64,000 nucleotides of DNA from an uncultured Bacteroidota bacterium (GCA_903877645.1 CAIRES010000043.1:49303-113302); one strand, 5' to 3'; counted from the first letter of the stretch, positions 36,451-44,880 are shown. Made by a program: numbers and translations. Notes: generated by a model from the letters alone, not told the origin.

Positions 36451-37686
36451 ATGGCTACATTCGACACCGGCAGTACAGGCTTTATGCTCCTGGCCACAAG
36501 TCTTGTTATGTTAATGACCCCCGGCCTCGCCTTCTTCTATGGCGGCCTTGCGGGCCGTAAGAACATCCTCGGCATTATGATACAAAGCTTTGTATCTATG
36601 GGTATCACCACTATATTGTGGTACATGTTCGGCTACTCGCTGTGCTTCAGCGGCAATGAGCTGGGTGGTATCATCGGCAATTTCCATAAGGCCTTCCTAC
36701 ATGGAGTAAACCTAAACACACCATATACTGGACCTAATGGCCGCAATATACCCGAGTTCGTATTCTTCGCTTACCAGATGATGTTTGCCATCATCACCCC
36801 GGCGCTCATCACCGGCGCGTTTGTCAACCGTGTTACGTTCAAGTCCTACCTCATCTTCCTCATATTGTGGCAGGTGCTGGTATATTATCCCTTCGTGCAC
36901 ATGGTATGGGGCGGCGGCCTGCTGGCACAGTGGGGCGTACTCGACTTTGCCGGGGGCATCGTGGTACATGCTACTGCGGGCTTTGCGGCGCTGGCCTCGG
37001 TTATCTATGTGGGCAAGCGTAAAGACACTGATTCTCCGCCCAACAGTATCCCCCTTATTGCCATCGGCACCGGGTTGCTGTGGTTTGGCTGGTATGGCTT
37101 CAATGCGGGTAGCGAGCTCGATGTGGATGCTGTAACCGCACAGGCATTCATCAATACCGATGTGGCTGCATCCTTTGCCGCCATCACCTGGCTCATCATC
37201 GAGTGGACACTCGTAAAGAAACCAAAATTCGTGGGCCTGCTTACCGGCGCTGTGGCCGGACTGGCTACCATCACCCCTGCGGCAGGTTATGTGTCGCTCA
37301 ATGGCGCTGTGGCTATAGGCATAGCTGCCGGCCTCGTATGCTACATTGCAGTACACTTTAAGAACAAACGCGGCTGGGACGATGCCCTCGATGTATGGGG
37401 CGTACACGGCATTGGCGGCTGCATAGGCACTGTGTTGCTGGGCGTATTTGCAGGCAAGTCTATCAATGCCAATGGCGCCAACGGGCTGCTGCATGGTGGC
37501 TCTACCTTCTTCGTTCATCAACTGGTGGCAGTAGTAGCTGCGTGTGCTTATGCATTCGTCTTCACCTACGCTATGCTGGCCGCCATCAATATGATCACGA
37601 AAGTAAAGATCAGCGAAGCTGAAGAAGTAAAGGGCCTCGACGAAGCCATACATGGCGAAATCGCCTACGATGCCGGTGTCATCTAA
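36451..37686 (+). CDS. amtB: ammonium transporter
   Basis: 411 residues with 11 predicted helices. Family signatures: GLAFFYGGLAGRKN near the start, HMVWGGGLLAQWGVLDFAGGIVVHATAG (first pore histidine) and DVWGVHGIGGCIGTVLLGVF (second pore histidine). There is no long signal sequence. It is the second gene of a porin-amt pair, with a terminator after it; no glnK/PII gene is beside it. It conducts ammonium or ammonia across the inner membrane. Confidence 0.97.
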   Translation: MATFDTGSTGFMLLATSLVMLMTPGLAFFYGGLAGRKNILGIMIQSFVSMGITTILWYMFGYSLCFSGNELGGIIGNFHKAFLHGVNLNTPYTGPNGRNIPEFVFFAYQMMFAIITPALITGAFVNRVTFKSYLIFLILWQVLVYYPFVHMVWGGGLLAQWGVLDFAGGIVVHATAGFAALASVIYVGKRKDTDSPPNSIPLIAIGTGLLWFGWYGFNAGSELDVDAVTAQAFINTDVAASFAAITWLIIEWTLVKKPKFVGLLTGAVAGLATITPAAGYVSLNGAVAIGIAAGLVCYIAVHFKNKRGWDDALDVWGVHGIGGCIGTVLLGVFAGKSINANGANGLLHGGSTFFVHQLVAVVAACAYAFVFTYAMLAAINMITKVKISEAEEVKGLDEAIHGEIAYDAGVI

Positions 37687-37710
37687 AACAACCTCACTTA
37701 TATCTCTATA

Positions 37711-37738
37711 AACGGCGGGCCTTGCTCGCCGTTTTTTA
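37711..37738 (+). terminator. intrinsic terminator after amtB
   Basis: ACGGCGGGC pairs with GCTCGCCGT (one G-T pair, CTT loop) and is followed by TTTTTT. Confidence 0.88.
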
Positions 37739-38511
37739 TTCTGCTCAGCCCCATCAAGGCCGTCATTCCGCAGTGAAATGGAGAACCACATGAGTGAGGC
37801 AAACAAGAAAATCATTAACATCGAACTAAATCTCCCCAGCACTTGAAATCAGCTCAATAGCAGCACAAACACCTATTGCCTGCCCGTACCGAAAGGCGGG
37901 CGTCAGCAAATACCTCGCGAATCAGTTCACACAAAGACACAAAGAAAAGTCACAAAGTTCACAAAGCTCATCAATGCCCAATAGCAACCGTCATTCCGAA
38001 CGAAGTGCAGCGTAGCGAAACGTAGTGGTGGAATCTCCCGAGCATGTGCAATCAGCCCGATAGCACTTAAATTGCTATTTCGCATTATTGAGCAGATTGC
38101 ACATGCTCAGGAGATTTCTCCGTTTCACCACGAAATGACGACCTTGATGGGGCAAAGTAATAAACTTTGTGTCCTTTGTGTTTCCCTTTGTGTCTTTGTG
38201 TGAACCCTCACTAAACAAGGTGTTTGCTACCGCAATACGGCATCAGTAATTCTATTGAGCCTATTGCAAATGCTCAGGAGATTTCTTCTCCCGAAAGCAT
38301 TCGGGATGCGAAATGACGGGTACTATTGGGCACTCGCGCAGAAAACTCCCCGTTTCACCTGCCGATAGGCATGGCCTGCCAAGGAGGGGACAGACTGAAA
38401 ATAATAGCGAAGCGGTTATTTTCAGGCAGGGGTGGTGGCACTCGCTCGGTACAGGTGACACCTCCCTGCACAAGGTCCCGCTTTTCCGCGGGAGGGTCGG
38501 CGTTGCCCCAC
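37739..38511. repeat. gene-free island of interspersed intergenic repeats
   Basis: About 770 bp without a credible gene. It holds four copies of one element: CGTCATTCCG...ATCTCCC..GCA..TGCAATCAG, in + orientation at about 37762-37848 and 37989-38064, and inverted at about 38087-38144 and 38255-38325. The second and third copies face each other and could form a long imperfect hairpin. Between them are CTTTGTGT-type microrepeats (inverted 37928-37968, direct 38166-38206). Further right are a hairpin TCCCGAA/TTCGGGA (38289-38306), a 10-bp inverted repeat CTGAAAATAA/TTATTTTCAG (38395-38404/38416-38425) and a GC-rich block. Short open frames here are fortuitous. It looks like a landing or expansion site for REP/BIME-like sequences. 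Confidence 0.75.
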
Positions 38512-38542
38512 AAAAAAAAAGTGGGCAGATAAACCGCCCACT
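38512..38542 (-). terminator. intrinsic terminator of the adhesin gene
   Basis: AGTGGGC (38520-38526) pairs with GCCCACT (38536-38542); on the minus strand nine T residues follow (38520-38512). It is 25 bp after the stop codon. Confidence 0.9.
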
Positions 38543-38567
38543 CTCAAAAGTCATTAACTGTCATCCC

Positions 38568-41500
38568 CTACTCTACTACAAAACGGAAGACATTGTTGCC
38601 GCCGTTTGCTGTGCGCAGGTTCAGGATGTATGTGCCTTGTGCAATGTTGTTGCCCAGGGTTATTTGTTCGTCTATGTTGCCGTTGTGAGCCGTAGCATTG
38701 TTCTTGTACACTACCTGGCCCAGCATGTTCACCACTTCGATCGCTATATCAGCATCGGCAGTGCTGCCCAGTGTGCCTTTTACAGAGAAGGAACCTGTAT
38801 TCGGGTTAGGTACCAGCGCAATATTTGTCATCGTGAGCTCGTCGAACGGAACGCCTACGTTGGTTACATGTATCACTATAGAGTTCACTGTGTTCATGTG
38901 GCAGGCATCAGCACGGGTTACGATGCAGCTTACAGAGTCATTGTTCACAAACGCGCTGCGAATGAACATTGATGTGGTAGCAGCAGGTATAGGGCCGCCA
39001 TTGAGGTACCACTGGTAAGATGGGTTAGTTCCTCCATTGGTCACAGTAGCAATGATCGTATCGGCACGGCCTGGGCCTACATAAGTGCCGGGATGGCTGC
39101 TGAGCGATACAGAAGGGATGATCGGATCTTCAACATTGAAGGTAAGTGGCAAGCTGTACGCTACTGTGCTTAGGCGGCACAGGTAATTGCTGTTCAGGAT
39201 CGCATATACCGCATCACCATTCACAGGAATGTAAGAATAGCTGCTGGCAGTGCTTACCGGTACAGTATTCACTATCCATGTATAGGTAGGCGCTGTGCCA
39301 CCATAGGTAGGCACTGCGGTGATTGTCACTCCTGTGCCTGTACATACGGTGTTGCCAGGGTTAGTGGTGAGCGACACAGTTGGTGCCGCAACAGGCCATA
39401 CGGTCATCGTGATGCTGGCAGTAACGGTATCAGGCATAGCACATGCTGCACTGCTGATGTAAGAGATAGTAGCCACATCGCCATCTATAGGCTCGTAAGC
39501 AAATGCGCTGCTGTCTGTACCTACTGTAGCGCCATTTACCTGCCATATATAAGTAGGTGTGGTGCCACCGTTGGTGCCGGTAGCGGTAAATGTGGTTGAA
39601 TTACCCGAGCAGATGGTATCGGCAGTATTGATAGCGAGGTTCACACTTGGGATCACCACCGGTATGATGTTGATAACAGGGCTGCCTGCCATATTATTCA
39701 TACAGCCGGTAGTAGTATTCGTTGCTTTTACGGTATAAGTACCCGCAGCAGTTTGCAAACCAAAGTCGAGCACTGTATCAGCTCCGCCTATTGCAGCGCC
39801 GGCAGTAGCCAAGCCGTTGTACAACTGGTAGTTGATGCCGGCATTGGCGCTGTCGAGGTAGATATGCAATCCTGCAGTACCTGCGCAATAGTTGCCACCA
39901 CCAATAGTAGTATAGACAAATGGCAAAGCATTGATGACCACAGGTGTGCTGCCGGTCATGGTATCCATACAGGTAGTAGTGTTGTTGGTAGCCTTTACGA
40001 TGTAAGTGCCTGCGGTAGTCTGCAAACCGAAATCGAGCGAAGCGCCTGTGCCCGGCATAGCAGCACCGGTAGCTGTGCCGCCTACAAACAATTGATAAGT
40101 GATGCCCGAAGCAGAGCCACCAAGTTCAACATGCACACCGGTATCGCCGCTGCAATAACCGCCACCACCTGTAACGGTGAAGGTAGCAGGAAATGGATTG
40201 GTAGACACAGTAACGGAGCCTGTCATATTGCTCACACAACCTGTAGTGGTATCAGTAGCTACAGCCACATATGGGCCGGTAAGCGTTTGCAGGCCAAAGC
40301 TGATCGCAGAGCCGTCGCCAGCTACAGGGCCACCCTCGGGGGTAGACGCATTGTATAACTGGTACTTAACACCTGCTACAGAGCCTGAAAGGCCAACTGC
40401 GATACCTGTACCTGCAAAGCAATAATTGCCGCCACCGGTAACAGTAAATGATGCAGGCAATAGGTTAACACTTACTGTAGTAGTAGCAGTGCCTGTAAAG
40501 CCATTGCCATCAGTAACAGTAACGGTATAAACAGTGAGTGATGTTGGGTTAGCAAGCGTAACTGTGCCGGTTGTTACAGCAAGGCTGCCGGCAGGCGCCC
40601 ATGAGTAAGTAAACGGCGCATCGCCGGTAGTAGAAGTAACACTGAGCGCAGTATAGCCGCCGATACAAACAGCAGTAGACGGAGTGAGTGTAATAGCAGG
40701 GGCAGCAGTGCTGATACCAGAAAGAGCAGTTATAGAACTGGTAACCGCGCTTGCTGACAATGTATGAGTGGTAGTATTGGTAACGCTGCCCTTGATCCAT
40801 GGCAGGCCTGCATATTCACCCATAGATATATTGGCTTCGGTGCCGGTAACATCTGATGGTACATAAGTGGCATCAGCAGAATAAGAAAGGCCGGTAACAC
40901 CAAACGCAGCCACATTCCAGTACCTGTTCAGGTAGTCGTTGGTATTGGCATTGTTAGGTTGCTTCAGGTTGATCACATTTACGGCAGTAAAGGCTCCGGA
41001 GCCGTAAGCAGAGCCGGTAAGGCCCAGGGTGATGGGCGTATAATTGCCTGATGCATCACCTATAGGATACATGAGTGTAGTATTTGCAGAAACAAGGGTA
41101 GAAACATATCCTACAGGGTCTGTAACGATCATGCTGGATGATGAGAAAGAACCTGCAATTGGTGCAGTGACCGTAATAATGTTGCCATTGGTTTGTAACC
41201 AGCCGCCGGAGAGGTTAAGAGTTCCATTCACCTGTGCATCATTAGATAATGAGATAGACGCACCCGGCTTGGAGATAGTAAGGTTATTGAGCAATGTAGT
41301 AGCAACCGGAAGTTCCAGGTCAGTATTAATAGTAAGTGCGTTGACGCCAAGATTGGTGTAGGTAACGTTGATAGCGCCAAGGAACGTTGGCGCAACATTA
41401 AATATACCATGATCACGGCTGATCGTTGCACCGGCATTCATCGTGAGCCCTATACCATCATCACATGTACCATCACCGAGGTTAAGCGTACTGCCTGAAT

Positions 41501-42353
41501 TGAAAGTGGTTGGATTTGAAAACGATACCACTGTTCCGTTTAAAATACTTACAGAACCACCGGAGAAGAAAGAAGTAGGTAACAATGTGCCTGTGACCTG
41601 AACGGAGCTTCCGTTAAATACATAATTAGCACCTGTACTGTAGTACGACGGGGTAGCATGTACAATAGAGGCATCAAGGCCACCTGCATTGGTAGTGTAC
41701 ACGGTAGCTCCACTATTGATCTGCATACCGAAGGTATTGTAGTTACAGTCGAGCACAAAGCCGTCGCATATGAGCGTACCATTGATCATGTCATAGTTAT
41801 TGGCATCAGGCGGCAGAGTTACATTGGTGAGCAGCTTCACAACACAGCCGGGAGCTACCTGCACCTGGGCATATTCGCCCTGCTGCGTACTGATCCAACT
41901 GATGGTTTGCGGACTGGAGATCGTTGACAGTGTATTATTGAATATAATAGTAGTGTAGCTGGGGTCGTTATATATGTAGGCATCGTCCTGTACAGTAAGG
42001 TTGCCACCCAGGTTCAGCACCAGAGCATCAGCCGCATCGAATTCGGCAGTGCCGGTCATCACGAGGTTGCCACCAATAGTAAAGGTACCCGCCGGGCCCT
42101 GGAAATAAACATTGTTGATGGTTACCGATCCGGCGATAGTCAGGGAGGCGCTACAGCTCATACTGGAGTCGATGATCCAAACATCTGTGGGGTTGGAGAA
42201 AGAAGTGGGAGCAGTGCCACCGCCGCCGTCAACACTATTCCAGTTGGCGAGCAAGGTTACATCGCCGGAAGCAGATGTGTACCAGGTAGTGGCAAAACCG
42301 GCAAAGCCGAGGCAGCAAAACAGCAGGGATAAGTAAATCTTCTTCATGAGCAT
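38568..42353 (-). CDS. large T9SS-exported surface protein with repeated Ig-like domains
   Basis: 1261 residues (ATG 42353 or 42347). Signal peptide MKKIYLSLLFCCLGFAGFA. The first half (about 25-550) is rich in short strands of the type NLTVQDDAYIYNDPSYTTII and looks like a parallel beta-helix. Then come three copies of an about 90-residue unit with a TVTGGGNYC / LDFGLQTxAGTY / TTGCMNNM pattern, then three Ig-like repeats with CSGNST.., TYIWQVNG and YQWYLNGG cores. The C-terminus is a type A sorting tail (IALVPNPNTGSFSVKG, NMLGQVVYKN, AQGTYILNL). It is probably a surface adhesin or filament component using the type IX pathway. Alone on its strand with its own terminator. Confidence 0.88.
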   Translation of the reverse strand: MLMKKIYLSLLFCCLGFAGFATTWYTSASGDVTLLANWNSVDGGGGTAPTSFSNPTDVWIIDSSMSCSASLTIAGSVTINNVYFQGPAGTFTIGGNLVMTGTAEFDAADALVLNLGGNLTVQDDAYIYNDPSYTTIIFNNTLSTISSPQTISWISTQQGEYAQVQVAPGCVVKLLTNVTLPPDANNYDMINGTLICDGFVLDCNYNTFGMQINSGATVYTTNAGGLDASIVHATPSYYSTGANYVFNGSSVQVTGTLLPTSFFSGGSVSILNGTVVSFSNPTTFNSGSTLNLGDGTCDDGIGLTMNAGATISRDHGIFNVAPTFLGAINVTYTNLGVNALTINTDLELPVATTLLNNLTISKPGASISLSNDAQVNGTLNLSGGWLQTNGNIITVTAPIAGSFSSSSMIVTDPVGYVSTLVSANTTLMYPIGDASGNYTPITLGLTGSAYGSGAFTAVNVINLKQPNNANTNDYLNRYWNVAAFGVTGLSYSADATYVPSDVTGTEANISMGEYAGLPWIKGSVTNTTTHTLSASAVTSSITALSGISTAAPAITLTPSTAVCIGGYTALSVTSTTGDAPFTYSWAPAGSLAVTTGTVTLANPTSLTVYTVTVTDGNGFTGTATTTVSVNLLPASFTVTGGGNYCFAGTGIAVGLSGSVAGVKYQLYNASTPEGGPVAGDGSAISFGLQTLTGPYVAVATDTTTGCVSNMTGSVTVSTNPFPATFTVTGGGGYCSGDTGVHVELGGSASGITYQLFVGGTATGAAMPGTGASLDFGLQTTAGTYIVKATNNTTTCMDTMTGSTPVVINALPFVYTTIGGGNYCAGTAGLHIYLDSANAGINYQLYNGLATAGAAIGGADTVLDFGLQTAAGTYTVKATNTTTGCMNNMAGSPVINIIPVVIPSVNLAINTADTICSGNSTTFTATGTNGGTTPTYIWQVNGATVGTDSSAFAYEPIDGDVATISYISSAACAMPDTVTASITMTVWPVAAPTVSLTTNPGNTVCTGTGVTITAVPTYGGTAPTYTWIVNTVPVSTASSYSYIPVNGDAVYAILNSNYLCRLSTVAYSLPLTFNVEDPIIPSVSLSSHPGTYVGPGRADTIIATVTNGGTNPSYQWYLNGGPIPAATTSMFIRSAFVNNDSVSCIVTRADACHMNTVNSIVIHVTNVGVPFDELTMTNIALVPNPNTGSFSVKGTLGSTADADIAIEVVNMLGQVVYKNNATAHNGNIDEQITLGNNIAQGTYILNLRTANGGNNVFRFVVE

Positions 42354-42563
42354 TGTTTTAACGTCTTACGGTTGAATGTGCATTATATTGCACACGTTAA
42401 TTTGGGCGCAAAAGTACGATGATTTTCACAGAGGTGTATATATTTTACCCGGAAGAGATTATATAATAATAAAATAACAATCAATATATCACAATAAAAA
42501 AATAAAGAAAACACCAATAATCAAAGAAATAAGTATCTTGTATCGCGTTTTTCACCGCCCCTA

Positions 42564-42579
42564 TTCGTTTTCAAACGAA
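42564..42579. promoter_or_regulatory. 16-bp palindrome upstream of the RRM gene
   Basis: TTCGTTTTCAAACGAA is a perfect palindrome apart from its two central bases. It lies 30 bases before ATG 42610 and could be an operator or a leader hairpin. The 256-bp spacer around it is A/T-rich with nothing else recognisable. Confidence 0.35.
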
Positions 42580-42609
42580 CGCTATTATAAATCTATATAC
42601 TAACCTGCT

Positions 42610-43047
42610 ATGAATCTCTTTGTCGGTAATCTTAATCCTCAAACCACTGCTGAAGGCCTGCGCAAATTATTTGAAGAATATGGCGTAGTTGTTTCTTCCA
42701 AGATCATCTTTGATAATGCCACCGGCGAGCCCCGCGGCTTCGGCTTCGTGGAAATGGAAGATAAAGGCCATTCTTATGATGCTATTGACAACATCGACAA
42801 CATCTACTTTGAAGGCAACATCATCTCGGTAAAAGAAGCGAAACAAAATAACACCAAGAGCGGCGGAGGAGGTTCTAAATCCTTCAGGCCAAAACCGGGT
42901 TTCAAGCCGGGTGGATTTAAACCGGGTGGTTTCAAGCCGGGTGGTTACAACAGCGGCGGCTCAGGCAGCAGCCGTGGCCCCAGCAATATAGACAGGTTCA
43001 ACAGCCTGGGCAATAACAGGGATCAAAATAACCTACCCCGCCCCTAA
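42610..43047 (+). CDS. RNA-recognition-motif protein with glycine-rich tail
   Basis: 145 residues. One RRM domain (1-80) with RNP2 LFVGNL and RNP1 RGFGFVEM, then a flexible tail with four PGGFKPGG-like repeats and a serine/glycine stretch. It resembles the Rbp/cold-shock-type RNA-binding proteins of Bacteroidota and cyanobacteria and should bind single-stranded RNA. The final residues (LPRP) and stop codon are supplied by an intergenic repeat (43035-43058), so the tail end is probably not conserved. Confidence 0.92.
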   Translation: MNLFVGNLNPQTTAEGLRKLFEEYGVVVSSKIIFDNATGEPRGFGFVEMEDKGHSYDAIDNIDNIYFEGNIISVKEAKQNNTKSGGGGSKSFRPKPGFKPGGFKPGGFKPGGYNSGGSGSSRGPSNIDRFNSLGNNRDQNNLPRP

Positions 43048-43058
43048 AGGGAGATGTT
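43035..43058 (-). repeat. 24-bp intergenic repeat, copy 2, inside the RRM gene end
   Basis: The sequence is the exact reverse complement of 24967-24990. Here it encodes the last residues and TAA of the RRM gene (CTA-CCC-CGC-CCC-TAA). Confidence 0.8.
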
Positions 43059-43094
43059 AAGTAAATAGGCTCAGCAGAACATTACACTTGCTGT

Positions 43095-44072
43095 TTATTT
43101 CTGCATTTCTTTAAAGTAATGTACGGTTGTCGCCAGCCCGTCTAAGAAGGTGCGTGTGGGTGCGTAGCCCAGCAGCGTGTTTGCCTGTGTGATATCAGCC
43201 AGCGAATCATGTATATCCCCTGCCCTCGCCTCGCGGTGCGTGGCCTTATGGTCCGATCCGAGCAATTCACAGATGGAACTGTACAGGAAACTCACAGAGA
43301 AATTTTGCCCCACGGCTATGTTGTATACTTGTCCGCAGGCTGCTTCGTTGTCCGTGAGCATGGCACGCACATTGGCTTGCACAGCGTTCTCCACAAAAGT
43401 GAAGTCGCGGGTTTGCGCACCATCACCGTTGATGTATACCGGCTCCTTCTTCAGTATGCCGCTCACAAATAACGGGATCACGGCGGCATAGGGGCCATTG
43501 GGATCTTGCCTGGGGCCAAAGACATTGAAGTAGCGCAGGCCTGCTACCCGCAGGCCATAGAGCTTACCAAATACACCTGCATACAATTCATTGGTCATCT
43601 TAGTGACCGCGTATGGAGAGAGCAGGTTGCCAGTGCGGGCTTCGGTCTTGGGCAGGTTAGGCTCGTCGCCATATACCGACGAAGAAGACGCATAAACAAA
43701 CATGCGCACACCTGCATCCTTGGCAGCAGTGATCATGTTCACAAAGCCACTTACATTTACTTCATTAGAAGTAACGGGGTCTTTCACAGAGCGTGGTACG
43801 GAGCCCAGCGCTGCCTGGTGCGACACATAGTTGATGCCCTCGCAGGCAACAGCGCATGTAGCCACATCGCGGATGTCGCCTTCTATGAATTCGTATTGGC
43901 TGTATGACCAGAAGAGGCTTACATTATCCCACGAGCCGGTGGCCATGTTATCGAGAACGCGCACCTTGCCTGCGCCATTAGCGAGCAGGTACTCCACGAT
44001 ATGCGAACCGATGAAGCCTGCGCCACCTGTAATGAGGAAACTACTCCCTGAAATATCCTTAGTATGAAACAC
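43095..44072 (-). CDS. NAD-dependent nucleotide-sugar epimerase/dehydratase
   Basis: 325 residues. Extended SDR fold with the NAD loop TGGAGFIGSH, DNMATG, HQAALGSVPRS, the catalytic SSSVYGD and Y-x3-K (SPYAVTKMTNE), and RYFNVFGPRQDPNGPYAAVIP. The closest general match I recognise is the WbpP/TviC-type UDP-N-acetylhexosamine 4-epimerase group, which feeds surface polysaccharide synthesis. The start is GTG 44072; no ATG lies in the first part of the frame. It is not next to other glycan genes. Confidence 0.85.
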   Translation of the reverse strand: MFHTKDISGSSFLITGGAGFIGSHIVEYLLANGAGKVRVLDNMATGSWDNVSLFWSYSQYEFIEGDIRDVATCAVACEGINYVSHQAALGSVPRSVKDPVTSNEVNVSGFVNMITAAKDAGVRMFVYASSSSVYGDEPNLPKTEARTGNLLSPYAVTKMTNELYAGVFGKLYGLRVAGLRYFNVFGPRQDPNGPYAAVIPLFVSGILKKEPVYINGDGAQTRDFTFVENAVQANVRAMLTDNEAACGQVYNIAVGQNFSVSFLYSSICELLGSDHKATHREARAGDIHDSLADITQANTLLGYAPTRTFLDGLATTVHYFKEMQK

Positions 44073-44109
44073 GATATTGTATTGTAAAAGGAACGTTCAA
44101 CAAAAATAA

Positions 44110-44140
44110 AAAGACCGCACACCAAGGCGATACGGTCTTT
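44110..44140 (-). terminator. hairpin terminator on the minus strand
   Basis: AAAGACCG (44110-44117) pairs with CGGTCTTT (44133-44140); on the minus strand it is followed by TTTTATTTTTG. It would end transcripts coming from thx through the MITE-like element. Confidence 0.7.
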
Positions 44141-44150
44141 AAAGATCTTA

Positions 44151-44307
44151 GGAACGCTGACAAAATAAAGTACACCATAATGCGCAGTTATTTTTCTTTT
44201 TTACAAGGCGTAAAATCTGCGAATAATGAATTATTTAAAGACTTTTACAACGATGTAAAAATGGAAAAGAACAAGTAAGATGGTGTACTTTATTTTATCA
44301 TCGTTCC
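44151..44307. mobile_element. 157-bp MITE-like element with 28-bp terminal inverted repeats
   Basis: Left terminus 44151-44178 (GGAACGCTGACAAAATAAAG...) and right terminus 44280-44307 are inverted repeats, identical at 26 of 28 positions. A direct TTA flanks both ends (44148-44150 and 44308-44310) and looks like a 3-bp target-site duplication. The 101-bp interior is almost exactly one 32-codon open frame. The element lies 12 bp past the thx stop codon and before a minus-strand terminator, so it may have inserted into the thx 3' region. The transposase family is not assigned. Confidence 0.65.
44180..44278 (+). CDS. 32-residue open frame inside the MITE-like element
   Basis: ATG 44180 to TAA 44276-44278; the peptide starts MRSYFSFLQG and ends in KMEKNK. 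It starts one base after the left terminal repeat and stops one base before the right one. No hydrophobic segment, no motif. It could be a remnant of a transposase (fused start and end), a real small protein, or chance. Confidence 0.25.
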   Translation: MRSYFSFLQGVKSANNELFKDFYNDVKMEKNK

Positions 44308-44321
44308 TTAGTTAAAAAGAA

Positions 44322-44435
44322 CTATGCTTTCTTTTCTGTCTTTGCTGTTTTCTTTATTGCGCGAGCCAGGCGGATCTTACCGAAACTGCCTATTGTCATT
44401 TTGCCGCGTTTAGTACGCTTGTCACCTCTTCCCAT
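44322..44435 (-). CDS. small ribosomal protein bTHX (Thx)
   Basis: 37 residues from ATG 44435 to TAG 44324-44322, below the length that gene callers usually report. It begins MGRGDKRTKRGKMTIGSFGK and is very basic, matching the Bacteroidota form of the 30S protein Thx, which sits in the head of the small subunit. A -7 element TATATTTG lies at 44465-44458. It is downstream of HU on the same strand, after the HU terminator, so it probably has its own promoter. Confidence 0.88.
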   Translation of the reverse strand: MGRGDKRTKRGKMTIGSFGKIRLARAIKKTAKTEKKA

Positions 44436-44467
44436 GATTGAAAATTGTTTTAGAGTGCAAATATATG

Positions 44468-44499
44468 AAAAAAGGCAAGGAATATCGCATCCTTGCCTT
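44468..44499 (-). terminator. terminator after the HU gene
   Basis: AAGGCAAGG (44472-44480) pairs with CCTTGCCTT (44491-44499) around a 10-base loop; six T residues follow on the minus strand. T-rich sequence on the plus side as well. It overlaps the region of the thx -7 element. Confidence 0.85.
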
Positions 44500-44520
44500 C
44501 TGTTTCTTTTGTTTTGCAGG

Positions 44521-44802
44521 TTATTTTTTACCAGAGATCTTAGTAGAGAACTCTTTACCAGCCTTAAACTTAGGAACTTTACGCGCTTTGATCTTGATCA
44601 CCGCACCAGTCTGAGGGTTACGGCCATTGCGGGCAGCACGCTCAGATACCGAGAAAGTACCAAAGCCTACGAGTGTTACGCGGTCGCCTTTTTTAAGCGC
44701 GCCAACAACTGCAGTAGTGAAAGAATCCAGGGCTTCGTTGGCCTGAACCTTAGTAACACCAGCATCTTTTGCAATTTTGTCAATCAATTCTGCTTTGTTC
44801 AT
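44521..44802 (-). CDS. hup: HU family DNA-binding protein
   Basis: 93 residues from ATG 44802 ([20 protein letters not shown]). The frame is open for 44 more codons upstream, but the promoter lies within that stretch, so those are not translated. The DNA-binding arm [21 protein letters not shown] is intact. HU bends DNA and compacts the nucleoid. It is a single-gene unit with a consensus promoter and a terminator. Confidence 0.96.
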   Translation of the reverse strand: MNKAELIDKIAKDAGVTKVQANEALDSFTTAVVGALKKGDRVTLVGFGTFSVSERAARNGRNPQTGAVIKIKARKVPKFKAGKEFSTKISGKK

Positions 44803-44849
44803 AACTGTTTGTTTTTGTTTTTGAAATGAATTTTTTTGAGGACTTAGAA

Positions 44850-44880
44850 CAAATATACTCACCTTTATTGCACTTCCAAA
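44850..44880 (-). promoter_or_regulatory. consensus Bacteroidota promoter for HU
   Basis: On the minus strand TTTG (44880-44877), a 19-base spacer and TATATTTG (44857-44850): a perfect match to TTTG-N19-TAnnTTTG. It fixes the start at 44802 with a leader of about 40 bases. Confidence 0.85.

Noticed and set aside
36712..37842. 376-codon frame antisense to amtB
   Set aside because: It lies opposite a well-conserved transporter and its product has no plausible domain; long antisense frames are common opposite GC-rich membrane genes.
38261..38554. 97-codon minus-strand frame in the repeat island
   Set aside because: It consists of repeat sequence and a terminator and has no ATG in a sensible context.
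38313..38972. 219-codon frame across the repeat island and into the adhesin gene
   Set aside because: It runs through repeats, a terminator and the 3' end of the opposing gene; composition is not protein-like.
39680..40470. Repeated sequence in the adhesin gene as a possible CRISPR or tandem DNA repeat
   Set aside because: The periodicity is about 270 bp, matches protein units in frame, and the DNA copies are diverged.
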